From assembly GCA_014529385.2 (NCBI GenBank), contig CM043952.1, positions 152,379,557 through 152,443,556 of the forward strand: DNA of 64,000 nucleotides, in the 5' to 3' direction. The position numbers and the translations under genes are program-made. Below are positions 44,273 through 56,157 of this stretch, one piece after another. This DNA comes from Adiantum capillus-veneris (taxonomy: Eukaryota > Streptophyta > Polypodiopsida > Polypodiales > Pteridaceae). The notes below the pieces were generated by a model. It did no database searches. It had not been told where the DNA came from and saw only the letters and a program-made list of their open reading frames with translations. Position 1 is the first letter of the stretch. The number at the start of each line of letters is the position of its first letter.

Positions 44273-44617
44273 TGTAACAACCGGGGAGGGAGTAGAAAGT
44301 GCGAGAAGGAAAGAAGTGAGCGTCGTTAGCTCACGCTGTGTATTTCATTATCCAAAACTTTCAAATAACTTACAAAATTGGCATTTATACCTTAGCCAAG
44401 GTTTTTGGTGGTAACTAATAATCTGGGAGCTTTAACTAAAGATAGGCAATGACAGGCTGATACAATCTGGAAGCTTGTAGCCTCGGCTCATCAATTACAA
44501 GGTTTATCCAAAACATAGGAGTTACAATATTCTTGATTTATCAAAATAATAAGTGTTTTTACAATGAGAGCTCCAAAAAATGGTATCCATGGTGTCCGTG
44601 TTAGCTTGCTGCTAACA
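44273..44617 (-). repeat. probable 3' LTR of a minus-strand retroelement
   Basis: On the plus strand it begins TGTAACAACCGGGGAGGG and ends GCTGCTAACA. It is followed by a polypyrimidine run, which on the minus strand is the polypurine tract GGAGGGGGGGAAA immediately preceding TGTTAGC. I found no second LTR in the window. Confidence 0.55.
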
Positions 44618-44657
44618 TTTCCCCCCCTCCTCGCTTGTGTCATCCCTTGACACAGCT

Positions 44658-47600
44658 TTATGGGCTGAAGTTGTCTGCGAGTTGACGGCTGGCGAGACAG
44701 TCTTTAAGCGCATTGAGTGCCTTTTGGTATTTGATTTTCCTTTCTTTATCTGGCACTTGCAAGAACTGCATGGTGACTTTATTTTTCAGCTCCACTGTTG
44801 AGTAGCCTACAAAGCGTAATGTCAGGTTGCTAATCACTAGCCCAAATATTTTTGTTCGCCAAGTGAAGAATCCCATGTAGAATGATTCCTCAAACACCAG
44901 CATATTGTGAGAAGGTAGAAACATACACCTGGCGTAGAAGCCAAAGAGGACTTCTTCGGAAGGTTGGCTCCCACTGAGATCATAGCACAACCCTTTGTTA
45001 CCCTCGAGGAATGACATCCAAGGGGCACCTGCTTGCTCTGGCTCATGGAACACTTCGATGCAAGTGAGCAGCATTTGGTAGATTTTGTATAACATTGCAC
45101 ATGACAAATCTGGTAGACTTTTAAAGAATGACAAGGTGCCCTGTAGGGTTTTCACCATGTATTCTTCAATCGGTGGTCCCTTTTCTGGAGCAGAAAATCT
45201 GGAATAATTCAGCCAAGCTGGCTGCTTCTTTAGTAGTGCCTCATGTGCTATCTAGGTCCTTATTCTTGGTACAGGACAGAAGGTAGGATAGGCTTTTTCA
45301 GGGCCGCAGGTGCTCTTGTGAACAGAATCAAGTACCTTGGATTCTTGTTCAACCAGTTCAGCCTCCATTTTGGGTGGTCTTGATCTGCACCCTCGACTTT
45401 CATGTCGTTGTAAAGCCTTTGTTTCACTTGTAGCAGATCCACTTTAATCAGAAGGTAGGGCAAGGATTGTTGGTGCCATTGCACATTGATTTGATTGGGA
45501 GTGAGTTGTGTGACATTGACGGAATGAAGTACTCTCAGCTCCCAATCCATTGCTGCCTTCCACTGCTCATCTGCCTCTTGTGTAATTTTTTCCTTCAGTG
45601 CATCTTCCTCAGCCTTTAAGAGTTGGACCATTGGCACCTTGTCTGGTTCAGTAATGGGTACTTGAAACTCCTCCTCACCACTTAGCTCTACTATTGACTG
45701 TGTTTCCATCTCAGCGAATGAAACTGAGGGGATTTCTATTTGAGGTTTCTCTGAAGTGCCTGCCTCTTCTTGTGTTTCCGGCTGTCCCTCTCGCAATAGT
45801 TGGTTGCTCTGAAGTGCCTGCCTCTTCTTGTGTTTCCATCCATCCCTCTCACAATAGTTGGTTGACTCTTTTGAGTTCAACAATTTCCTTCAACAACTCG
45901 TCTTCTCTTTGGACCCGCATTAAAGATAGGTCTCTACACTGAGACTGTTCCAACTTTAGCTCCACCTTGAGGTCTTTGTTTTTCTTCTCTAGTGCCTTGT
46001 AGACCTCATCCGTTCCTTTGATCAAGGCCACGACTGGATTCTCTCGTATTTGCCGCAAGAATATTGCCTGATCATTTATCCTTTGTTCTGATTACCGTAA
46101 GAAAGCATTGCCACATCTAACTGTACCTAAATTTTCTGAACTGAGAGGGTTGTAGTTAGAAGTTCATTTGTGACTTGGGTCAATTGGTCCTACTTTGCTT
46201 TGCATGCATCTGAAAATTTTGTAAGCAACTCACCAAGCTCATCCATTTCTTTCTGTTGCTTATCCCTGGCGAGCTGATATTGTTCATCTTTTTCTTTCAA
46301 CTCCTGCACTTGCCTTTGCAAATTGGTGATGACATTGAGTCGGTCATCTAACTCCCCTTGGAGTGTGTCAATCACCATCTCTAACTCTTTGGCCCTTCTG
46401 CTACGGCCAAGTGCTACTGAGCGAAGTTGTTCAGTCATATCCTGCATTTGCTTAGCATACTCATTTACTTGCAGGATGACTTTGTCATTTGATTGCCAGT
46501 CTTCATTACATGCGAGCTGACTTGCTGTTTCTGCAGTCTCTTGTGTATCCTTTGGCTGTGTCATAGCTACTGATTGCTGTTGCCCTTGTGGCTGTAGTTG
46601 ATCTTCTTCTATCTTATCATCCTGAGGCTTCGTGGATGCCTCGGCCTTCTCATGCTGTGTTGAGGTAGAGGGTGTTTCCTCGGCCTCCTATTCTCTTGTG
46701 TGCTCAAACTTTGTGGTGTCCTCTTCTGGTGCTGGACTGGCTGCCCTTTCTGGCTCTTTGTCGTGCTTCTTTTTCTGTTCTTGTGTAGACTCAGCTGCCT
46801 TTTCCTATTGAGGCTCTGTTTGCTCAATTGCCGCGGTTCTAACTGCTGGTGATGATGGTGGACTCGACATTGGGTGAGCTTGGTATTTAGAAACAGGAGA
46901 AGAGATGCGAGGAGACACATCACTTTGAGCATGTTGTTCTTCTCCTTGTGCATTGGCTTCCTCTGCTTGCTTTTGCTGTTTTGCTGCCTTTTTAGCTTTA
47001 CTTGTTGCTTCTTGTATTTCTTTCAGCTTTAAAGATTTTGCTTCTTGATACATATGTTCCAGGGATTCCGTGGGGTCTTCAGCCTGCTTCCTGGTGTGAT
47101 GCTTGGTTCTTGGTCCTTTAAGTCCAATAGGCACCCACTTTTTTGGGTCCTTTCCTTGGGCTTGGCGGCTGCGTTGGTAAGAGCGTTTTTCTCGTTCAAA
47201 CTGGGCTTGCTTTTGTACAAGTTCCTTCTGGCGTGCTGCCACGGCTTTTCTCTTCATTTCCTCTCGTCGTGCTCTTTTTTCTTCATTATCTGAGCTATCA
47301 CCACTGTGCCGTCCTAGCGAGCTCTCAGCCAACTCTTCATCAGACTTGTAGGATCTCTTGGCAGATCTTGTAGAGCTGGAGGGGGAGGTTGTGCTGACAC
47401 TATCCAAGTGTTCTAATCTGGGGTAGGTAGAAAGTTGTTGGCCATGTCGATGGCATGGTAAGCAGTCCTTGTCAAAACCTCTGGTGCACCCAGGTATGTG
47501 ATTTTTCCTTCTTTCTTTGTCCCTTTTAATGTGGACAAGACAATATTGTGCGTGGTCAATTGGCTGCCTGGTCATTGATTTGAGGACTTGCATAAAGGTT

Positions 47601-48227
47601 GTGGCAACCACATGATTGGGTGTTGTATATCTTGGCGGCCTCTTAGCAAGGAAATGGAGGTGCTGGTGGTATAACCTTGCGGGCTCTTCCACCTGTTTGT
47701 GAATGAGGTCTGCAAATGTGGCCGTGGTGGTTTCTTTTGTGAAAGTTCCGGCCATCTTCCTATCTCTTTCCCTTATTGTCATTCCTTCTGTTGGCAGTCT
47801 GAGTGCTTCTTCCACTATCTCCTTGGTGATCACCACTTCAACTTTATTCCCTTGAGGGTCAGAGATCTGCGCAATTCCATCTTCTTTGATCGTGGACAAA
47901 AGATCGTAAGCCTTTTGGAAGTCCATTCCACAAGGCCCTTGTTCATAAAAAGGCTATGAGTCCTAGCCTTTGGTTGGCTTCTTTGGTCTGAGGTTTTGTG
48001 GCGACATCATATACTTCTTTGGGTAGAAGTTTCAGCTCTACCTGATGTCCCTCCTCGCTCTTGATTTGGCCAGTGAACATTGTGGTGTTGTGCTCTTCAA
48101 GCTGTTCCTTTGAGAGATAGGTCGCTTTTGCATTCTTGACTGAATTGGGGTCTAGTTGATATGCTGGTAGCTCTTGCAACTTTTCTTTTTGGTTGAGCTT
48201 CTTCTTGACCCTTTCTGCTACTTGCAT
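44658..48227 (-). pseudogene. degenerate retroelement ORF series with coiled coils
   Basis: Successive minus-strand frames (48,227-47,943; 47,926-46,805; 46,953-46,609; 46,564-46,190; 46,058-45,849; 45,883-45,260; 45,158-44,658) appear to be one broken gene. The first part has a folded-looking segment ('DFQKAYDLLSTIKEDGIAQI', 'RDKERRKNHIPGCTRGFDKD' with a 'CLPCHRHG' cluster). The middle is Lys/Gln/Glu-rich coiled coil. The last part has an ordered domain ('LCYDLSGSQPSEEVLFGFYA', 'RFVGYSTVELKNKVTMQFL'). A tandem duplication of about 57 bases lies near 45,760-45,870. It ends at a polypurine tract and LTR, so it is probably a retroelement gene. No RT or integrase is seen and I do not recognise the family. 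Confidence 0.45.
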
Positions 48228-48898
48228 GGCTCCTGTTCAGTGAATAGAGTGTCAAAGTTAGCAGATTTGATAGATTTTCCTTTGAAATGTCCTTCAGTCT
48301 GAAATGCCGACAATTTTGGTCGAGTTTGCTTCACATCAATTTTTGAACAAGCATAGATGCATAAAAACCATGTAGCAAACAAAATTGAAAAGTCCAAACA
48401 AAAAATTGCAACAAAAGTAAATAATTGTGATTATTACAGCTGAGTAAATTTTTCAACTTTTTGCAAATTTGGAATTACAAGCTTGAAGTATATACCAAAT
48501 AGATACTCTAAGTGAAATATGGGCTCATTTGGATGCATATGATGAAAATGGTACCAACATTAGGAGAAAGTTGGAAACACTTTTGGGCCTTTCAGTTCTA
48601 GAGAGAGAGTGGCGCTCGACCAGTAAGGAAGATGCTAATGTTACATTGAGAATCGATATTTTGGAGCCAAGCTCTTTTAGAAAAAAAGGGAGAAAGTATT
48701 ATTTTTGTTCATCAAATTGCACAATTTCACGCTTCCAAGGCATAAATGCCATAAGTTGTACTAACTCTGTACTGAGGAATTTCAGAACTTTCATTGAAGA
48801 TTCTATCTAGTATCTATGTTCCCGCCCAATATGACTTTGAGTAGCTCTACTTCCCTCTCAAAACTTCTTCCCTTTTTCATATTTGCGCTAACCTTTCT
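48228..48898. other. no gene recognised
   Basis: An AT-rich region with one 93-codon frame (48,529-48,810) of unknown nature. It may hold the 5' region of the unit at 48,899. Confidence 0.4.
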
Positions 48899-50118
48899 GT
48901 GTATCTAGTGCACACCATAACTACTTCTCAAAGGCCTAGCACTACCATTGCCTCTGTTAGCATTTTTAACAGTTATACTACAAATGATCAAGCATGGATA
49001 CCATCTCAAATAACTATAGGAAGTTGGGTTCTACTGCAAACTAGGAGGAGGAAGAGGAGGCAACGCAATGATATCGTGGAGGCTTTCAAGGGAAAAGTTA
49101 AAGATTTCAAAGTGTGTGCACAAAGCAAGCGGGTGAAAGAGGTCCTCATACAACATGCTTTCCAGCATGTAGACTTAAGGTTGCAAACATCTCCTCCAAG
49201 TTTTCCAAGGCATCGACCCAACTGTAAGTTATTTTGAGCATCTCACTTAGTGCATGATTATATTCAAAGGTTAACTGGTGGATATCATCTTTGGTATGTT
49301 TCATATATTTATCCATCAAATAGGACAGATTGGCAACCAGTTGAGAGCATAGTTGGGATTTTTGATGCTTTTCATGCATTTATTGGTGAGAAAATGTACC
49401 GAGGAAGACAACACAAGGAACTTGCAGATAATGGAATATTCTTTTATGATATATCATATGTGGAACCGAGAACTTCCATTGGTTGGGGTCGTGTAGCTCC
49501 TTTGTCACTTCCATCCTTTGACAGCAAGGATTGGTCTTTGCTAGCTTTGCAAACTAGTGAAAGCTTTAGGAATAAGTTGTTCAGGATATACAAAAGTCCC
49601 TCAAGTATTCAATTGCCACAAAAATAGTTCCGCTTGCACTATTTATGCCTCTTGAAGTGTTTGTAGATATTTTCTGTGATGAGCAAATAAGAACTACCGC
49701 AACAATTTTCATTTGCAAGTCTGAGAGTTGTTTGGACTTTTTAGATGATAATTGGGATAGGAAACAATCACAGAGCAAAATTTGTATCTTGCAAAAGAAG
49801 TCCATAATTTGCAAGTTCATTATAAGCTCTCAAAATTTCATAGTGTCGTTTTACTATTTTAGATATCATCTTCTTAGTGGGTGGCTTATTCCACTCGACC
49901 AAGATACAGAGTCTAGCCTCAAGAACAAACCTTTATCAATGGAGCTCTACTTTCGAGACAGCCTACTTACTGTGATGGAGACAATGTCAAGCACAACTCT
50001 TGCACAGCTCAGGCTAGATATTGCATGTGAAGAACTTCCACTTTTGCCGCAATTGTATGCATCTAGTCTCAACAACAGAAAGGTGCTTACTAAATGGATG
50101 AATTTTGATTGTCTTTAA
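48899..50118 (+). pseudogene. unit A' (paralog of TE-1 unit A)
   Basis: Segment 1 (ATG 48,899) carries 'GSWVLLQTRRRKRRQ' and 'KRVKEVLIQHAFQH' and ends at a GTAAGT donor (49,225) in the same place as unit A. Segment 2 has 'TDWQPVESIVGIFDAFHAFI' and 'ELADNGIFFYDISY'. Segment 3 has 'DIQKSLKYSIATKIV' and 'FICKSESCLDFLDDNW'. A one-base deletion near 49,582 shifts the frame between segments 2 and 3, a different lesion from that in unit A. Conservation of order, residues and donor in two diverged copies shows a protein once under constraint. Function unknown. Confidence 0.62.
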
Positions 50119-50404
50119 TACATTAAGACATAGAATCTAACTTTTTCTTCTTTTCAGATTCCAAGACGCAAGGAGAAAACAACATTGTGCAAGGAGTCAC
50201 TCACAAATACACTTCACTTAATTGCTTCCACTAGAAGCTAGGTCACATACCTTGTGCACGCAATGAGCTTTGATGCCATGCAAACCATGTACTCTTCAAA
50301 ACTAATACAGAGACATTTTGTGGCACTCAAACAATGTTTAAAAAATGTACACTTTTCATTGTCTCTAAATTGTACAAATTGTGTTGTTGCTGTCAAGGTG
50401 TATA

Positions 50405-50766
50405 CAAGTTATTGCTCCCTTTCCCTGCTACTGCTCCCTTGTCCTCTCCCTCGGTTTGTGCCACTAGTCCCCTGTCCTCTCCCCCTGTTGCTGCCACTGG
50501 TCCCCTGCCCTCTCCCCCGGTTGCTGCCACCACTCCCCTGCCCTCTGCCCCGGTTGCTGCCACCGCTCCCCTTCCCTCTACCTGCCTTTTGGGACACTGG
50601 TCTCGGGCATCCTTCTGCATCGTTCAAAATCATGGGCCTCTTCCATGTCTTCCCATGCATCTTGCACCTGTGAAGCTTCCCTCTGTTCTTGCTCTTGCCG
50701 TCGACGTGTAGCCCATTCCTCGACTTCTGCGGCGTCCGCATAATATTCATTAATTGCTTCTTGCAT
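50405..50766 (-). pseudogene. unit B' tail: Glu/Arg-rich segment with 33-bp RG repeats
   Basis: Minus-strand frames read a charged segment ('EEWATRRRQEQEQREASQVQ') and then, in an overlapping frame, four to five 11-residue repeats of the type 'GRGQGSGGSNR'. These correspond to a 33-bp tandem repeat at about 50,440-50,590. It sits 3' of the protease exons, where TE-1 unit B has its acidic linker. The two frames imply a shift or an intron. Confidence 0.45.
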
Positions 50767-50879
50767 ATTTCAAACGTCTTCTTAAGTATGATTGTAGTGC
50801 TGCATCATTTCATTAATGCGACCCTGTTTCAAACTCCTCAGCTCTTGCCCCTTCATCTCTTGTACGTCTGTACCGAGAT

Positions 50880-51420
50880 TATAATATGTTGGATGACCAT
50901 TACAGAAAAATGTCGCACATCGGTGGGGGTGTAGTTATGTAATTGAAGTTCCTGTAGAAGCGTGATAATAGGAAAGTAAGTAAAGATGTTGCTTCTTTCA
51001 ATACAAATGTTGCAGCAAACAATGAACCAACACGACTACTTACGTTTGGTATATCAAAAATTTGATCGAGGAGAAACAAGGCATTCAAACAAGCTCGCCA
51101 GCCACAACTATAGTCATCAACCTGCATGGACATGGTTACCCGTTCGTGCCGGATGGTATTCCCTAGATCATGTTCTAACAAAACATGCTCTACACAGCAT
51201 ACAAGTTTTTTCACAGCACTACATACATAACCACTTGAGTCAGTAACACATTACAAAGAGACACTACCTCCAAATGTAACCAGCTGTGCCTTACGTTTTT
51301 ACATGACCATGAAACACCTTGCTTTGCCCGGAGTTTGCGTAGTAGACAATCTTATCTTCAATGTCAAATAACAACAGACTCCAATGATCACTACACCAAA
51401 ACCATCAAAGATGAGGAGAA
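50880..51420 (-). pseudogene. unit B' Ulp1/C48-like protease relic
   Basis: On the minus strand, 'DHWSLLLFDIEDKIVYYANS' (His near 51,384) is followed by 'MSMQVDDYSCGWRACLNALF' with the catalytic Cys codon at 51,104-51,106. As in the TE-1 copy, Asn occupies the usual Asp position. It is convergent with unit A', as in TE-1. No histone exon was found upstream (51,420-52,130), so that end may be deleted or never existed in this relative. Confidence 0.6.
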
Positions 51421-51720
51421 AGATCCTAAATGCAACATGTTTTTTACAAGGCAAGAAGAAACTCATGATTGATTGTATGCAGTGACCAGAAAGCGCACTA
51501 GATCAAAATTGACTCTGCTAAACCAGCCCATCAGAGCCAAAAAGGAAACTCCACTCTTCTACAGCATAAGCGATATCAGTGGATCTATTACGTATATTTT
51601 GTTTTGAACCTCAAGGGGTAGAAGCTAGATAGCGTGCCTAACATGAATCAATGGCAGAGATTAGACTTAAGATATTTCAGCGGGCTATCACTGCCACAAA
51701 CCCATGAGTCAATAACGAGC

Positions 51721-52020
51721 GACTGGGGCAGCTATCAAATTCCATAAACCACTGACTCGCTTGGTATTGACCCATGTCTTAGCAGTAGTGAGCCATCTAA
51801 TGAACCAAGTGTGACCTATAAAGAAAAACTTGAGATGTAACACATTAACGTTGACGACTGCAGCAAAGACATGGGTCAATACCGAGCAAGTGGTATCACT
51901 ATCGAATTCCATAAGCCATTGACTCGCTTGGTATTGACCCATATCTTGGTAGTGAGCCATTTAATGAACCAACCATGACTTATAAAGAGCTTGAGAAGTA
52001 CCACAAAGCAATGTTGACGA
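51721..52020. repeat. direct duplication, about 170-bp period, two units
   Basis: Blocks ATTCCATAA.CCA.TGACTCG, GGTATTGACCCAT.TCTT and AGTGAGCCAT.TAATGAACCA recur at about 51,740-51,815 and 51,905-51,975. Confidence 0.7.
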
Positions 52021-52133
52021 CCCCATCCATTGCGTTAGAGTTGGTGAAACTGCACATGCACAGGAAGTCTTGTTGATCGATGTTGAAAATGCAGACCTCC
52101 TCTAACCTTCTAGGCAGCAGTATCTGTGCATGC

Positions 52134-53591
52134 TGTCATAATAATCAATATCTAATTCTCCTAAATGATTTTCTCATGTTAAACTGATCATTTAATATGG
52201 GGAAGTGCCAGGGGAGAAAAAGCTAGAATATTGGTTAAGCTAGCAGACCGGCCACAGTAGGGATCCAAAGGAGGGAAAATAGGGATCCAAAGGGGGGGCC
52301 ATCTGTAAAAGATCCATGTGAAACAATGGGCTTAAAAGACCCTAAGGTTCAGTCCATTAAGACTTCCAAAATGCTAAGGTTTCAAAATTCAAAGGTTGTG
52401 TCCAAAGGTCAAACATTGGGGGAATTGGATGCCTTGTGTGTGTCCCAAAAGTCTTTGGCAATCCCTACATAGGAGGGGTCGAGCCTTGCAAGTAGGGGCT
52501 GAGAGAGAAACACACACATACACACACAAACTCCCTTTACACAAAGGGAATGAGGGACACATGTCAGCTCCCTAGCCCAGATGCCCACAAGGTGTACCCA
52601 ATTCCTATTGGATGGCCTTGGATGTGGACCAACGAGAATTAGGCTAGAGTAAATCTAGTTTAATTAATTTAAAAACACTTAATAAAAGAACCAATAAGAA
52701 TTAAGCTCTCTAGAAGACTACTAGATAGTTTCCCAAGGGGACCAATGAGCATTCAGTAGCCCAATGGCTTGCTTTATTCCTATTGGCCAGGAGGCAAAGG
52801 GTCCAATGAGAGTTTAGTTGCATTTATTAATTACCTAAAGATCTCACAAAAGGGGAAAGGGGGACATATGTCCGAAGGCTATAACATATGCTGCTTAATT
52901 ACCATTGGCTAAGCCTGGGGAGGTCCAATAGGATGCTAGGAAGAGCAAATAGCAAGAGGGGTCGACCAAGAGAGAGAGGGGGCTGATTTTTACAAGGCAT
53001 TATCACACACACACTCACACAATGTCATGTGTGAAGTAAAGAAGACTCTCTCTCCTTCTCAAGCTTTAATGGAAAGCTTATCACCTACTCCAAGTTTGTG
53101 AGAAGGAAGGCCTACACCAACAACTCTTGGCTTTGTGATGCAAATCCAACCAAGAGCCAATCTTCATTGCATACGCATCTCCTCTACCATGCTAATTACT
53201 AAGCTAAGCTATGCTAATATGAGTGATTATGTGAGGAGATGTACATGTTTCTCGCAAGAATAATCCTTCCTCTCAATCTACTCTCATACCCCACTAGCTC
53301 TCACCATATTCGAAGGTGTGTGAGGTCTTGGGTGTGAGACCGTGAGGGAATTGATGTTGTGTTTGATAAGTTTTTTGCATAATGAAAATCCGGTCCTCAA
53401 CTGTTGTCAATTGCTTAATTTATCTCTCTTTTGAAGTATGTTCATGCTATCTAACTAGGTGTTATGGTTTTTGTTGCTCGCTCCACCCAAGCACTCTTGT
53501 TATTGTCATTAGGAAGCTATTCTAATGAAATGCTCAGTATGTTCATGCTATTTTATGCTACACACAAGTTACTAGGCCATTAAATGTTACA
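52134..53591 (+). repeat. Gypsy-2 5' LTR
   Basis: 1,458 bp with TGT...ACA ends, directly 5' of the PBS. The 3' counterpart is incomplete. Confidence 0.88.
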
Positions 53592-53592
53592 T

Positions 53593-53604
53593 TGGTATCA
53601 GAGC
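53593..53604 (+). other. Gypsy-2 primer binding site
   Basis: TGGTATCAGAGC, complementary to the 3' end of initiator tRNA-Met. Confidence 0.9.
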
Positions 53605-54007
53605 ACAAGGTTTCTCTTTTCTTGCTCAGGAAGGGAGGTCCTCAAGCTAGCTATAAATGGTTGGTACTATTAATTGCATGTGAGTAAGTAGAATAGGGAA
53701 TTTTCAGCCTTGCAGTGCATCTGCCTTTTTGCAGTTAACGGGGCATAGCCGTCAAGAGATATGGTCTTCATAGTGGAGTCCTACGGGGCTTGCCTATGGC
53801 TTAACCACTATTGAGCTATTAGAAGCTTGACAGGAGCCAGTGCTGTTTTGGTGTTGAACGACCCTCTCTTCTATTCCTTGCAATTAATGGTATTCGAGCC
53901 ACGGCCGAGTAGCTTGAGCGCTTTTTCTAAAAGGGTAAATAGGAGTAGCAACTAGGGCTTGAAGTGCCAAAGTACACCTAAAAATTTTACACCTAAAAGT
54001 TGTTAAA

Positions 54008-56157
54008 ATGGCTGACAATAGTAAAGAGAGTAAAATTAATGTTGATAACTTTGATTTTGCTAATGAGCAAGCTACTAATGATGCCCCGATGCTTGTTAAC
54101 TATCTTGTTTCTAGGCTTCAACAAGCCATGGGCAATCCATCCCTCCAAAGGGAAGTGCAACGACAGCTTCGTGCTCATGGTATTCTCCAAGCTCCCCACC
54201 ATGACGAGAGAACACCTAGGAATCCTCCGTGCGAGACTTCCAAAAGAGGTCTCTCTCCGATTTGGGAAGAAGAAGAGGATCCCTATGAAGGGATCAAAAA
54301 TTTGCTCCTTGACGACGCATCTCCTTCTGAAAGGAGAACTCAAGAGCCTCCACCGAAGGAACGAGAAAGAAGTGAGTCTCCTGCCACCTCCGTGGAGATG
54401 GCTCCACGAAGACGGCGGGCTAAACGCTCTCCATTACCTCCAAAACGGAGAAGACCATCGTATACTTCTCCACATCATACTTCAAAGAGGGATGACGAAA
54501 AGCAAGAGAAGAAAAAGGCAAGAAAGAGGACACCCTATTCTCCATCTTCTTCATCCTCTTCCTCTTATGAAAGTGATGGTGAAGACAAAGAATATCAAGG
54601 AAAGAAAAAGGCGAGAAAGAGGTCACCCTCTTCTCCATCTTCCTCAAATTCTTTATCTTCTGAAGAAAGTGATGGTGCAACCTTTGAACCATCAAAAAGA
54701 AGAGGCCATAGGAAATCCTATGCCATGTGGAAGAGGTCATCCAAGCTCAAGAAATTCAAAGAGGGAGGGAAGAGCATCTCTTTCCTTACCTATGATGGAA
54801 CTTTGGTGCTACGGAAAAAGTCTTGGCCTTTATCCAACAATTTGATGCGGCGTTCGGAGATGAGGGCTTCACGGAGTCCTCTAAGCTATGCCATGTAGCT
54901 ATGCACTTTCAAACGTCCGCGAGACAATGGTGGTCTTGCCTACGGGCCAACGATGAAGCTCCACAAACATGGAAAGCTTTAAGAGCTTCCATTATGAAGC
55001 AGTTTTTGGCCACCGATGCCAAAGACAAAGTACTCACCGAATGGCGAAGCTTGAAGCTCTCTCCCTATGAATCTATCCACAAACATGTAGACAAGTTTTG
55101 GGACCTACAACTCAAAGCCATTGTCTTCAAAAATTTGGATTTTGGAGAGAAAAAGCAGCAATTTTGTGCGGGCTTAACCGAAGAAATAGCGAAGTATGTC
55201 AACTCCCAAAGGCCACACACCATATCAGTGGTGGTAATACATCATACTATGGTGGCCTCTCGAATCAATTTTCAAATAGGGGCTAAGAGGAATTTTAAGC
55301 CCCTTGAAAACAAGGGTTCCAATGAGCCTAAGGGGAAGGACAATGTCCAAAAGTCTCTAAGGGCTACTCCAACAAAGCTAAGGCGAAGGGAGTTTACAAA
55401 GGCAAAAATAAACTCTCTCATGAAGAGCTTGAGAGTTATCGCAAGGATAACCAGTGTTTCAAGTGCAATGAACAAGGGCATGCATACCGCGCTTGTCCCC
55501 AAAAGAAAAAATCCTCCTAGAGCTACCTTGGTCGAAATCCAAGAGGAGGAAACTCACCACAAAGAATCTCCTTTATGCCATGCTTGGGGAAAGGTAAGAG
55601 AACATGATGCTTTTATTCTTTTTGACCCCGGTTCTACTCATAATTTTATATCTATAGAGTTGGCCACCAAGCTAGGCATACAAACCTATGAGATGGGAGA
55701 TGTCCTACCCGCAGACGGTGCTTTCAAGGGGCAAGAAGCTTCAGTCACTCCCTTAATCGGGAAATTGAGGCTCCATGTCCAAAGCTATGTGGGTAAAGGG
55801 GACTTCTTTATCTCTCCTCTCAAGCATGAGGATGTAATCCTAGGGGCACCATGGTTTGATCGCATGGCTGTCAATGTTAAATTCCCTGAAAGGAGAATCT
55901 CCTTTAAGTTTAGGGAAAAATATATGTATATAGATGCTAAGGAAATGGGTAACACTATACCCATTGTACATACACAAGCTTTCAACAAGTCAATAAAGAG
56001 CTCTATTTTCGTGTACATGATTTTTGTTAAAGATTCTCAAAATGAACCTAATGTTTTAGCTATACACAACCAAAAGGAATTAGAGTTATCCAATTTTCTC
56101 AAGGGGTTTCAAGATGTCTTTATTGACGACATCTCTTGTGAGCTACCTCCTAAATGA
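54008..56157 (+). pseudogene. Gypsy-2 gag and protease
   Basis: The ATG at 54,008 starts a Lys/Arg/Ser-rich N-terminal region ('RRRRAKRSPLPPKRRR', Ser-rich runs). A frameshift near 54,800 leads into the capsid ('FIQQFDAAFGDEGF', 'ARQWWSCLR'). The CCHC knuckle 'CFKCNEQGHAYRACP' is in a third frame near 55,455-55,500. The protease reads 'FILFDPGSTHNFISIELATK' (D-P-G-S). A TGA at 56,155-56,157 lies where the frame clearly continues ('[20 protein letters not shown]'). Confidence 0.85.

Noticed and set aside
53993-54343. Minus-strand ORF and a second plus-strand ORF over the Gypsy-2 gag start
   Set aside because: Shadow frames of the gag region; only the 54,008 frame gives a plausible Gag N-terminus that joins the capsid after a frameshift.
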